Shown here one piece after another: positions 1 through 10,922 of a DNA stretch of 64,000 nt. A program made the translations under genes and the position numbers. The notes below the pieces were generated by a model. The model was given only the letters and a program-made list of their open reading frames with translations. It ran no database searches and was not told where the DNA came from. Location of the stretch: contig CM048845.1 in assembly GCA_026545225.1 (NCBI GenBank), forward strand, positions 120,221,033 to 120,285,032, given 5' to 3'. The number at the start of each line of letters is the position of its first letter. Within the stretch, counting starts at the first letter, position 1. Source of the stretch: Cornus controversa. Its lineage: Eukaryota > Streptophyta > Magnoliopsida > Cornales > Cornaceae.

Positions 1-800
1 CGACTACTTTTTTATTTTATGTTAATATTATTATTTATGAAAATAAATAATTATATATATTAAGTTATATATATATTATAGTGTATATATAGAGATGAAT
101 AGAGAAAAAGAAAGAAAAATTTAATTACTTTTTTATTTAATGTTAACATTATTATTTAAGAAAATAAATAATTATATATAGGTTATATATATATATACAC
201 ACACACATTATAGTATACTATATATATATAGATAGATAGAGAAAAAGATAACTTTAATTAATTTTTTATTTGTCTTAACATTATTATTTATGGAAATAAA
301 TAATTATATATAGATTACATATATTGTAGTAAATATATATAGGTATATTCAAAGGGTATTTTGGTTCATTAGACATGGTTAAATGTGTAAATTTAGTATT
401 CAAATGTGTTAGGTTAGAAGTTAAAGGATATCATGGTCATTTCAACATCAAAAAGTACTAACTGCGTGTCTATCAAACCCGTGTCAGTGATATTTACCTT
501 TAATTTTTCATAAACTTTCTCATGTTGACTTTTTTATTAATAAATTAATAATACTCAAAATATTAAAATAATTAACCTCAAGGGTGTCAGTAATATATAT
601 ATACTATAATATATAAAACCTATATATAATTATTTATTTTCATAAATAATAATGTTAACATGAAATAAAAAAAGTAATTGAATTTTTTTTCTTTTATTTA
701 TCTATCTTTATATATAAATACTATAACATATATAACCTATATATATAATGATTTATTTTCATAACGTATATAACTTATAATTATTTCTTTTTCTCCTGCA
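1..800. repeat. Foldback-type AT-rich inverted repeat
   Basis: Three direct units of about 125 bp (1-350) each carry TTATTATTTATGAAAATAAA followed by TAATTATATATA. Two copies in inverted orientation lie at about 600-780 (TATTTATTTTCATAAATAAT). The spacer between the two sides (about 350-590) is less repetitive. It could form a large cruciform or foldback element. The left end may lie outside the window, so no TSD can be checked. Confidence 0.6.
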
Positions 801-1090
801 CAAATACAAAATTAAGTATTATTTATTATTACAGGAAAAATTATAAAGCCATATACTTGAAGCTTTATTATTGTAAAATCCCCTTAATTTTAGGAATCCA
901 TACCTTGTTTGAACCCTAGAACCACAATGACCATCGCATAACCTTCTTCTACATTGTTTTGTAATTTTGTTTCAGAAATTAGAAAAAGGACTCCACATAA
1001 AAAAATATTCCTCCAATTCAAGAACCAACCTAATCAATATAAAGTGACGGAATAAATCAGAACACGAATACCCAATTTATGAAGATAAGG

Positions 1091-1773
1091 TAAGCGTGGC
1101 AATTCGTGTTCCGTGTCGTGTTCGTGTCATGTCGATCTATAAGTATTCTACTAAACAGCTCAATCCTAACCCAACCCATTTAATAATCGTGTCAGAGGCT
1201 CTCAACACTAACCCAACTTCTTTATTAAACGTATTACCCGTGTCGACCCGTGTAACCTGTTTAATAAACATTGGCACGACTTTTTTAATAACATTTTTAA
1301 TCCGTTTAACTTATATCATATTAGTTTCTCCACCCCTAAAAATCTCTCTGAAGATCATATAAAAAATAAAGTACATATCAATACATAAATCCTAAAATAA
1401 AACTATATTAGAAATTTTGTATCTATATATAAACTTTTTTAAGGTGATTCAAAACTGGGAACACACCATAACAATCTCATCCTTGTATTTTATGGCTATA
1501 TCAGTCTTGTAAACAAACAAATAGATTACAAATCATGTATAAAACCATGTATATATGAATAACTCATGTCCTATATAACTATGTATATATAAGTTTGTAT
1601 ATAAAATCATAATATATGAATAACTCATGTCGTAATCGTGTCATGAGTTAAACGGCTTAAACCCAAACCCAACTTTGCGTGTCGTGTTCGTGTTGACCCA
1701 TTTATTAAACGTGTCGACTTAAGTCAAACCCAAACCTGCTTAATTCGTGTTGTGTCCAATTTTGTCACCCCTA
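1091..1773. mobile_element. Non-autonomous hAT element with 8-bp TSD
   Basis: Flanked by a perfect 8-bp TSD AGATAAGG (1083-1090 and 1774-1781). The right end TTGTCACCCCTA is the inverted match of a slightly mutated left end TAAGCGTGGCAA. The interior has CGTGTCGTGTTCGTG-type repeats and CCCAACCCATTTAATAATCG. There is no transposase ORF; the 88-codon ORF inside is not recognisable. The same family occurs at 23516-24058 and, as a fragment, near 62200-62350. Confidence 0.85.
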
Positions 1774-2682
1774 AGATAAGGCCTTCCATTGAATATAGTA
1801 AAAACTAAAAACCTATCAAATCTTCCAACCTATTGATTGAAAAAAAAAATGGACCGAAGAAAACCAAAACCCATATGCCACTTAACATCCAAATACAATA
1901 TACACTAATCAAACAAATGTGGAATCATGAAAAAGATATATCTATATTAAATTTAGGACGCCTTTTGTAAAATTTTGTAAATCCATATCTAATAATCGAT
2001 TATATATCTATATACGATATGTATATATACAAATATATTAGATCTCCAAGGAGCTAAGAAAATCAAGACGGAAGACACGGAGCAAACAATTGATCTGAGC
2101 TAAAGAGCAAAAAAAACTATGAATATAGGTACTGACAATTGAGTTGAAGAAGAAAAGGAAGAAGAAGAAAAGTTGCTAGAAAATTTGAGAAGCATTCTCA
2201 TATTTGTAGGAAGGAGAAAGATAAAGTTTAAGAAGAAAGTGGCCTTGAAATAGAATCGTCCTCCATCGGCTTCTCCCTCGGGGCAGAAGGAAGAGGTTAA
2301 AGAGAAGTATGGTTTAATAATGATAAAGGCTTTTTGGTCATCTTGTATAGATGATATTTTTATATTATAAAATATTTGGTGGTGTTGGTGACAAAATTTC
2401 ACAAAATTGTAATCACGATACATCAAATCTCTCAGAGAATGTCAATGATATTACCCTATTAGTTATTAGGCATCCCTAAAAACCATTAGCAAGGGACAGA
2501 AATCCAACAAGACTAGACGTTTTGTCATTCCTACTTCTAACCTTATTTTTAGTATTAAGTTATTAAATGTGCCTTTATTAATTTTATTTTCTAAAAAAAA
2601 CTTAAAACTAACACACACAAAAAAGTTTATTATTATTTTTTCAACATCTATGATATGAAAATTTCAAATTTTTATACATTAA
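1774..2682. other. Intergenic, no recognised gene
   Basis: AT-rich sequence between two elements. A minus-strand ORF at 2100-2426 has low-complexity composition (Phe/Ser runs from GAAGAA repeats) and no recognisable domain. Nothing else was identified. Confidence 0.5.
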
Positions 2683-3759
2683 GGGCCCATTTGGTAACTA
2701 TTTATGTTTAGCATTTATTGTTTATAAAAACAAATTTGTAGGATAAACATGTTTGATAAGTTTCGTTTTGTTTATAAATAATTAAAACACTTTTAAAACA
2801 ACACTGTATAAGTCTTCAAATCTTAAACACCAAAATGATGTTTTAGTGTTCATGTTTATTAAAAAAAAAAAATTTATTTTTTTATCTAAAATGGTGATTA
2901 TATTATTTTAATTAAAAAGTGAAGCTAAAAGTGAGAAAATGAAAGGAAAAAAATTATAAAACGGTATTGCTTTATACAATGATAAAAATTTAGAATTATC
3001 TAGTGTAGGCAAAATTGAAGAGTATCAATTGCATTAAGGAAAAAACATTAGGTACAATGTGAATAATTACTATGTTACTTGATAATAAGAAATAGTTAGT
3101 TAGGGATATTCGTGCTATAAAATAAATATATAAAAAAAAAACTTATCTAAGAAAAAAAAAAAAGCAAAGAGGTCCCAATCATCTCTTTGTCAAAGAAATA
3201 AGATTGATATTTTGTACTCATATCATTCATTCATTTTCAATGTTGAAAGGAAAATATAAACCAAAAATGGAAAAGAAAGTAGTAACAGAAAAAGTTCAAG
3301 AACAAGAACAAGAGCATGACTCCCAAGTCCTTCTCCTCACTCTATACAAATTGAATTTTTTTTAACTTCTCATAGTTATATATATTTTGGTCTTGTTGGG
3401 GCATTGTGAGTTGTAAGTCATTTTAGTTTTTCAGTATAATTTGTAGTGTGTATATATATATATATAACCCAATATTGTTGGTTTCTTTTTTATATATATT
3501 TCTTATTCTATTTTTGTTGTATAGATTTGTTTTTAGCATGAACATGACTTTTTATGTAATTTATTGTGTTGAATTTTTTTTAACAGTTTAAGGTTAACAA
3601 ACATGTTTTTTTTGTTTATGATTTTTAAAATAAGTCAAACGTTTTTTGTTATCAAACAATAGTCATGTTTATGATAAACAAAATCGTAACATAATTAAAC
3701 ACTGTTTATATAAATACTTAAACAATAACACTAAATATAAATGGTTACCAAATGGGCCG
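2683..3759. mobile_element. PIF/Harbinger (Tourist)-like non-autonomous element
   Basis: Terminal inverted repeats: left GGGCCCATTTGGTAACTATT, right the inverted form ending CCAAATGGGCCG, flanked by TAA on both sides (2680-2682, 3760-3762). The 3-bp TAA TSD and G-rich ends fit Tourist-like elements. Subterminal TTGTTTATAAA / TTATGATAAACAAA stretches extend the symmetry. The interior is AT-rich without a transposase. Confidence 0.75.
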
Positions 3760-3949
3760 TAACTTTTAAATTAAAAACTTATTTCGGTACTTTCAAGGAC
3801 TTAGGGCCTTTAAATAGCTTCGGAAGGAAAGGTAAATTATTAAAGAAAAAAAATGAAAAAAAACCTAGTAATGAGGGTGTTTTTGGTAATCCCACCATCA
3901 TGATCTCCTAATTATATTTCCTTTTTCTTTCTCAATATCGAACGTATGG

Positions 3950-4992
3950 ATTTAGGGTTGAACCTTGAACTAATAACCTTTTTCTACACATGTATTGTAT
4001 AGATCATTTTTGACCGATTTTCATTTTAATCATCATTTTTGCCATAATTGTATTTTAAACGATATTTAGCATTTTTTAATGTGGAAAACATGTTTGAGAA
4101 GTTGTTTTAAGGTTTTGGGAAGTTTTAAAATCATTTGACATAATTTGAGATTTTTGGGTCAACGGGGCTCGGGACAAGGTCCAGGTGGACCCGAGAATTC
4201 AAAATTTTTTTGAGAAAATATTATTTTTGATTTTGGAGTAAATGAAATGTTAAATGAGTTAAGGAATCGACTTCGGAGCCATAGTCGCTTTCAAAATTGA
4301 AAACTGAGGTCGGGAGGGTAAGTTAAGTGACCGGAGGCATTTTGGTCATTTCGCACCCCAAGAGAATATAAATATCTAGAGCTTGAATCTCATCCATTTA
4401 GATACATAGAAATATCTCTCTCTCACTCTCCCTCTTCATCCCTCTTCCTTCTCTCTTGCTCGTGCATTCTAAGTATCCCGAATTGTTCACCACTTGAGGT
4501 ATATTTTAATTTTGAGAACGAAATTCCTTGAAGGTTGAAAAGTTGTAGAAACCGGGTCTAATTTTGACCGATTTTCATTTTAATCATCATTTTTGTCATA
4601 ATTTCATTTTAAATGATATTTAACATATTTTAAATGTGAAAAATATGAGAAAGTTTTGGGCTATGATTTGGAGAACGCTGAAGGTAAGGGGATTGCTTTA
4701 CTCGACAAGGGTTACGGATTTGATCGAACAAAATTCATTTTTGACAAGGCTGAACGGGCTGGGATTTTGAAACATTAACTTCAAGGCTTGAGAATTGAGG
4801 TAGGGGTGTGAATCTTTTCTCTATTTTGATTCTATATGTCACATACTTGTGATATGAAATTTTTCTATGAATTTTTGTGTGAATTATGATATTTCTTATA
4901 TATGCAGATTGTCTAGCATGCCTAGATAGAATTTATACATTGGGTATGTGTTGGTTGACATTAATGAATGCATCACATGATCATTATGTTCA
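3950..4992 (+). mobile_element. Older LTR-like sequence, left part
   Basis: Looks like the first part of a plant Ty3/gypsy LTR. It has a GAATATAAATATC TATA region at about 4366 followed by a CT-rich leader, preceded by TTTTGGTCATTTCGCACCCC. A block beginning TTTTGACCGATTTTCATTTT is directly repeated about 553 bp apart (about 4010 and 4562). It is interrupted at 4993 by the solo LTR and seems to resume at 8361. Outer ends were not found. Confidence 0.45.
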
Positions 4993-5869
4993 TGAAATAC
5001 CCCCCAGAAAATTTCGCGCATGAGGTGGCCAGTCTCATACACAAAACCTGAGGAATATTAACCACTGATAGCAACAAGCATAGATGCAAAAGAAAGAAAT
5101 AGAATAATTGCTAAAAGCTGAACAGAAATCCCATTGAACTGAAATAATTGATAAATAAATAAATATATTCTGGTAATACAATTTGGAAGTCCCGTAACCC
5201 AAGGACCCCTTAACCAGAAAGAACAAAAGTTTTTAAATTCTAAAATTAATACCAACAATCAAAGTCTCAAAAGTTCATAGTATGACTCTTGATGAAGACA
5301 AGTTCCTACCCTGTAACTGATGAGATGAGACGCCTGCTACAACCAAACCCTAAAACTCTATCCTCGCGGTGGAACCTGTCTGAAATCTGAAATATCAATA
5401 CAGTGGGTTAAACCAACGAGCAAGTTCTATCTACTACATCCCAATCAGAGAACCAATATACATACCCTCAGTATAAGGGACACAAAATAAGTCTATAGAT
5501 TTAACCTACAAGTTATTCTTTTACCCAGTTTCGTGTTTCCAAAACAACAGGTCAATATTTATAATATTCCACCCAAACCCTTATTATGCAAACGTGAACA
5601 CATTCCTTACGTTCAGCAGAAATAAACATAATATAAAATAATATCAAGTTTAAGCAATCCTAACATGCCATCATTTAATCTTTTGATACCTGAATAGGTA
5701 TAGATATATACATACTAGTCATTTCCTATTTAGCTCATGTTTTCAGAAGTAAAATCATCTTATACATTGTTCCAACACACCCTTATCATCCAACAATGAA
5801 TATATTCTTTAAGTTCAAAATAAAGAAAACATGTGCATACACATATAGATACCTTATTAGATATGGGCG

Positions 5870-6085
5870 ATCCTGACACGCCAAATAAATTGTATAGATA
5901 CCTTATTAGGTATGGGCGATCCTAACACGCCAAATAAAATGTATAGATACCTTATTAGGTATGGGCGATCCTGACACGCCGGGCAATCCTGACATGCCAA
6001 ATAAAATGCATAGATACCTTATTAGGTATGGGCAATCCTGACACGCCGGGCAATCCTGACACGCCGGGCAATCCTTACATGCCAA
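5870..6085 (-). repeat. Tandem repeats inside the solo LTR (about 61 bp, with 18-bp subunits)
   Basis: About four units of TAGATACCTTATTAGGTATG followed by GGC(A/G)ATCCTGACACGCC; the latter part is itself repeated as 18-bp subunits. Each long unit contains the palindrome ATACCT-TATT-AGGTAT, so single strands could form a small hairpin array. Confidence 0.8.
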
Positions 6086-6439
6086 AATAAAATGCATAGA
6101 TACATTCCAATATGCAATATAAAATAACAAGGTGCATTATGATTTAAATTTGCACAACCGTTATTTCAAATCATCCAACATGAAATTATCATCATAAGAC
6201 AAATCGTTCACAAGTAGACTAAAATCAAGTATTTGATGGGCATTTATATCCTTAAAGTAAAATATATTCAAATAAACCAAATAACCCAAGCATCCATTAT
6301 AGAAGCAATTTCCCAACTTAACCTCCAATGCACTCAATTCTACGAGGGAGTTTAAACCTAACTTTTATCTAGGTTTCTGGGCCTATTCCACTTCTCAGAA
6401 CCCTATTAAATCATTCTGGAATTTTCTAGAATTTTTGAA

Positions 6440-6935
6440 ATATTTTCAACAAATAAAAGAAGGTGAAAACCCAACTTTTAGACACTTTAAAAATTCATTG
6501 AACACTAAGGGAAGCTCATTTCGAGATGAAAATTTAAAACTAAGTTTATTTAACCTCCAGAAAGTTACAGCAAAAATTTGGGAATTTTTGGAATTATAAA
6601 AATATTTTGTAAAATTACAGAAAGTGAAAAGCCCCACTTTTGGACACTTTAAAAATAAATTGAACAACAAGGGAAGATCATTTTGAGTTGAAACTTTAAA
6701 CCCAAGTGTATTTAGCCTCCAGAAAGTTTCAGTAAAAATTTGGGAATTTTTGGAACTTCATAAGTATTTTCTAAAATTAAAGAAGTTGAAAAATCCAATT
6801 TTTAGACATTTTAAAAATTAATTTAAAGACAATGGTAAATCATTTTGACATGAAATTTAAACCCCAAGCTCCTCAAGCTCCCAGGAGGTTGACATAAAAA
6901 TTTGGGAATTTTTAGAATTCTAAAAGTATTTTTAA
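6440..6935 (-). repeat. Three diverged units of about 150-165 bp inside the solo LTR
   Basis: Repeated landmarks: GAAA(A/G)(C/G)CC(C/A)A(C/A)TTTT(A/G)GACA followed by CTTTAAAAAT, then GGGAAG(C/A)TCATTT and CAAAAATTTGGGAATTTTTGG. The units decay toward the right. Confidence 0.75.
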
Positions 6936-7009
6936 AAAATAATTTTCCTAATTTTCAAGTTTTTCCAAAAATTTTAAAAATTCAAAACAAATAATAAAAT
7001 AATTCGGAA

Positions 7010-7135
7010 TGGGCCCATATCGGACCCAGAGGTGGGCCCCCGAGAGTGGGCCCCAAAAATACTTTTCCGGCCACCGGCGCCGGCGGCACGCGCCCCCACG
7101 CGCCGGCGGCCGGGTGGCCCCCCCATTTTTTTTTT
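7010..7135. other. GC-rich island inside the solo LTR
   Basis: A sharp composition change. GGCCACCGGCGCCGGCGGCA and neighbouring CGCGCC repeats stand out from the AT-rich surroundings, followed by a T-run at 7127-7140. GC-rich segments of this kind occur in some large plant LTRs. It is open in several frames but has no recognisable protein. Confidence 0.7.
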
Positions 7136-8360
7136 TTCTTTTTCTTTCCTTCTTCTTCCCCACCTGAAGCTTCACGCTCCCAACAATGGAGGAAAACTTC
7201 CCGATCACTTTCCGATCACTTCTGGGCACCGAATCGCGTATATAAATATACCATTGAACTCGTATCGATCTAAGCTACGCATTGATACCAAAATTATCCC
7301 CTCTCGCGGACTAAATCAAAAACGCCCAATTTCAAGTTTCGAAAATCTAAAATTTTAAACTCAATTTTTCGTCAATCTACCCAACGGTTCATAACGAAAC
7401 TTTCAAGGATTGTTCTAGGAAGTAAGATCTACCTTTTAATCGGAACAAAATCCCTCAAAAATGATAAACACAGTAGACCCAAATTTCATGTTTATATATA
7501 TATATATATCCGCCTATACAATCATATATATATGTATATACATATGCAAAAATACTCTAAAACAGTACCAAAATTCTAATGTTTAATTCACAGAATTATT
7601 CTTAGCATGCAAAATCATTTAAATTTCATAATTAAATCCATACAAATTTCTAGCAATATGTCTATACAATTATCATAATTAATTCTCACAAATTTTATCA
7701 ACAGAAAAAAAACAAACAATTATATACAAATCTTCAAAGTAAACACAATCCTCAAACCTAGACTATGCATACGGATTCAAAGGGGAAGAGAAGAATCAAA
7801 CTTGCCTCTTTGACGAATCAAACACTCGTTCACCCGAACTCCTTCTCTCTTTCGTTTATTCTCCTGATTTTTGTGCGTAATGCAAACGGCAGAAACCCTA
7901 GTTTCTATTATCTTTTGTCCTAATCATTTTTATTCTATTATTATTATTATATTTTCTAAAAACTAAATAACTAATAATAATAATAATAATAACCATAATA
8001 ATATAACTATAACCATGGCCCAACAACTTAAGCATATCCTTAGCCCAACCATTCCAGCCCAGATTCCTCCCTAACCCAATTCAAAGCATTTAAAATATTT
8101 AAATCAAATAATACACAATCAATAAACAATTAATATAAATTGATAAAAATAAAAATAGAGCAATTCACATGAAATGAAATAATTTATAAAGACAACCAAT
8201 TCACATAAAATAATAATTGTATAAAGACCTAACAATTCACATGACATGATAAAATGCATATAAAGGCATTCTACATGAATTGAAAATTAATAATAATAAT
8301 AATATAAAGAAATTTAAATTCTTTAAAATAATAGACGTCCAAATTTTTCGGGGTATTACA

Positions 8361-9750
8361 GTTCATTTGAATAGTTTGTGAAATTGGACCTTGTGTGAGA
8401 GGTATGCATAAAAGGAGATTTTTTTGAAAATGCATTATGGTTGATTTTCATGAGATGATTGGAATTGCATTATGGTACATGCGTGAGTTAAAATTTAAAT
8501 GCATTAACTTGATAAATGTTGTGCATTAGTGAATTTTGTGTCAATCATGGATTATGTGCATATATGTGATAAATGTGCACTTATGTAAGAAATTGTGTTT
8601 TTTGGAGCATGTGTGAGAATTAAAAAGGGCCCGCAGCCCTAAGGTGCAAAGTCCAAAACTTAACCAAACGGATGTCGCTTCCATCGGGTTAGCAATCCGT
8701 AGAGCGTAGGGAGAGTTTGTGGTCTTGAAAAGACCCTTACTATGGAGTGTAATAAACAGAAGTCCCCACTTGAAGTGATTTTTGGATATACGTGGTGTTG
8801 AGTTTAATTGTGAACCTGAATTTTTTTTGAACTGTTTATGTGAATTGGAGATGTGTTGTGACATTACATGATTTTAAAAGCATTTATGTTTTGAGCATAA
8901 AAATCGTTGGAGCATGTCATGTAACCATATAGAGATTTCATTGTGCATTCATGCATGACTGCTTGAGTCAAGGTTAAGTCGAGTGAATTATTCCTACTAG
9001 GCGTAGTTGTATGCTCACCCCCTTCCCCCAAATTTTTTTCCAGATAAAACTCTGATGTAGGATGAGGCTTAGAGTGCTCGAGTGAATTTTTGGAGTTTCT
9101 TTTGGACACATATATATAGATGTCCATGTCGGCTTGTGGCATGTGGACTAGTTTTCTTTAAAAATATTGTTTTACATTTGGATAAGTTTTATGTTATTGA
9201 CTTCAGTGTAATCACCATATGTGGCATGTATACTTTTGAGTAATGCAATTTATGATGTTTAGTTTGAATCTCAATGTGTATATCTTATGGATATGATTAA
9301 TCGGAGAATCAATTTATGTGTTTGGACCATGTGAGGTATGTTTGGATCATTTAAGAATGTTTGGTATTTTATAGAGGATGTATGTGTATTGATGAATAAG
9401 GATTTGACATGAAAATTACCTTTTTGTAGAATTGCAAGATTCTGTCAAAAGCATTTCAATTGTGCGAAATGACCTTTTCGCACGATTGAAATCTTTCGAT
9501 TGTGCGAACTTTCGTCGAAATTTTTGATAATATAGACCTCAAATTCCAGCGCGATCTCAATAGTACTTCGCACGTACTTTGATCAATCGAGAATTTTGAT
9601 TGTGCGAAATAGAACTTTCGATAGTGCGAAGTAGGATTTTCGATTGTACGAAATTATGGTTTGTAGTTAGGCTTAAACAAGTGTTGCCATGTGTGGGGCC
9701 TTAGTTAGTGATTGATGTTGAGTTATACGTAGATAATCGTATGTATATAT
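8361..9750 (+). mobile_element. Older LTR-like sequence, right part
   Basis: Continues the sequence interrupted by the solo LTR. A block with GGGCCCGCAGCCCTAAGGTG and AAGTCCAAAACTTAACCAAA, then a stretch ending ATGCTCACCCCCTTCCCCCA, resembles the 3' half of a plant gypsy LTR. The 9440-9655 portion repeats ATTGTGCGAA-type motifs on both strands. No clear CA end or TSD was found. Confidence 0.4.
9440..9655. repeat. Cluster of ATTGTGCGAA motifs in both orientations
   Basis: At least five near-copies of (C/G)(A/G)ATTGTGCGAA(A/C), for example around 9460, 9499, 9599 and 9642, plus inverted forms (TTTTCGCACGATTG at about 9475). Short, diverged, not a regular tandem array. Confidence 0.65.
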
Positions 9751-10619
9751 ATTACGCTTCCCCCATTGAATTAAAGGTTGAGGTATTCCATTTGAGGTTA
9801 TGAAAGTGTTCACCCTCAAGAGTCCAAACTTGGACTCGGAGATGGTATCTCCGGTAACTCAAAAAACGGAATGTGACATGTACTCTCTCGGTCTCTTTTA
9901 TTTGAAAAAAAATCAGATTACTGCTATGAAAAATCACATGGTCCATCTCAACAACCACAAATACCATTCGAACTTTGTAAAAAAATTTAGTTAGAATTTC
10001 CTATATAAAAATATATATTTATATGTGTATATAAATATATATATGTATATATATATAGCTTTTGCTGATATCATTACCCATGTGCTAATAAAGACAGACA
10101 ACAACCTGCTTCATTACGTATGCCGCTTGCATTTCTTCAAAACGGTCTCTCTCTCTCTCTATCTCACACACACGCACATGTCCTTTGGTATAGCCTATTT
10201 GTCTGGCGTCAGAAATATAGCTTCCAAATCACATTAGCAAGAAATATAGCTTCTAAATCACATTAATAAGGTGTAGATTGATGGTTCCAAACATTAGGAC
10301 AACCCAGTAAAAGCATAAGTAAATTGTTTCCAGCACAAGTCACTCTTGTAAGTTGAACCCATATAGCTTATAACTAGTTTTATAAACCAAACTACATACC
10401 ATCTATAATTTGCAGATACAATAAGAAAAAATATGATTTTGTATTGCTTAGGAAAGGCTTCTAATTGTTGAAAGAAAAGAAAGGCTGGGATTTGTACTGT
10501 GGGTTTTAGATTCCAAGTTATATATACCAATATAGCATAGTTTGTTGAGCTTATACTGGTACTACGGCCTAGAATGAGATTAGGCCTTTTCATAAGCCCC
10601 ACAAGAGAGCAGCAGAATC
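9751..10619. other. Intergenic downstream of GS1
   Basis: AT-rich, with a (TA)n tract at about 10008-10056 and a CT-rich microsatellite at 10146-10165. Small ORFs on both strands overlap each other and show no conserved motif. No gene recognised. Confidence 0.5.
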
Positions 10620-10922
10620 TGATATATTTTCAGCATCCTAATGTTAAAAAAATATAATAATAATTTCACCCCATGAACACAATAAAAATCAACCCTTTCG
10701 ATATATTATCAATGAAAATGTACTGTTATTTATCACAATGGCCAATCATAAGGCAAATGAGGTCGCCGTTACACTTGAAATACAAAGACAAGGAGCGAAA
10801 CACAAGGAAGAAAATTAAACAGCTACTTAAAAGGGTTGTTTTGAGATACAATTCTACTATCATGAAATGTCACCACCAAGAAACAGCAGCAATTTAAAAG
10901 TTACATGTAGATGAGCGCAGAA
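10620..10922 (-). other. Probable GS1 3' UTR
   Basis: This sequence lies downstream of the GS1 stop codon. It is AT-rich, has no coding signal and carries several A/T-rich near-matches to plant polyadenylation elements (for example around 10725-10735 on the minus strand). The exact poly(A) site cannot be fixed by eye. The short plus-strand ORF across it (10673-10897) is taken as a shadow. Confidence 0.45.

Larger units (their letters stand above)
4993..8360 (-). mobile_element. Solo LTR, 3.37 kb, nested
   Basis: Begins TG (4993) and ends CA (8360), flanked by a perfect 5-bp TSD GTTCA (4988-4992 and 8361-8365). Read on the minus strand it starts TGTAATACCCCGAAAAATTT and ends in GGGGTATTTCA, typical of large plant Ty3/gypsy LTRs. 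There are no gag or pol ORFs and no internal LTR copy, so it is a solo LTR. It holds two internal tandem arrays and a GC-rich island (separate entries). The minus-strand ORF at 6948-7229 overlaps the GC island and is not coding. Confidence 0.8.

Noticed and set aside
6948..7358. Three overlapping ORFs at the GC-rich island of the solo LTR
   Set aside because: They share the same GC-rich DNA in different frames, and the surrounding element is an LTR.
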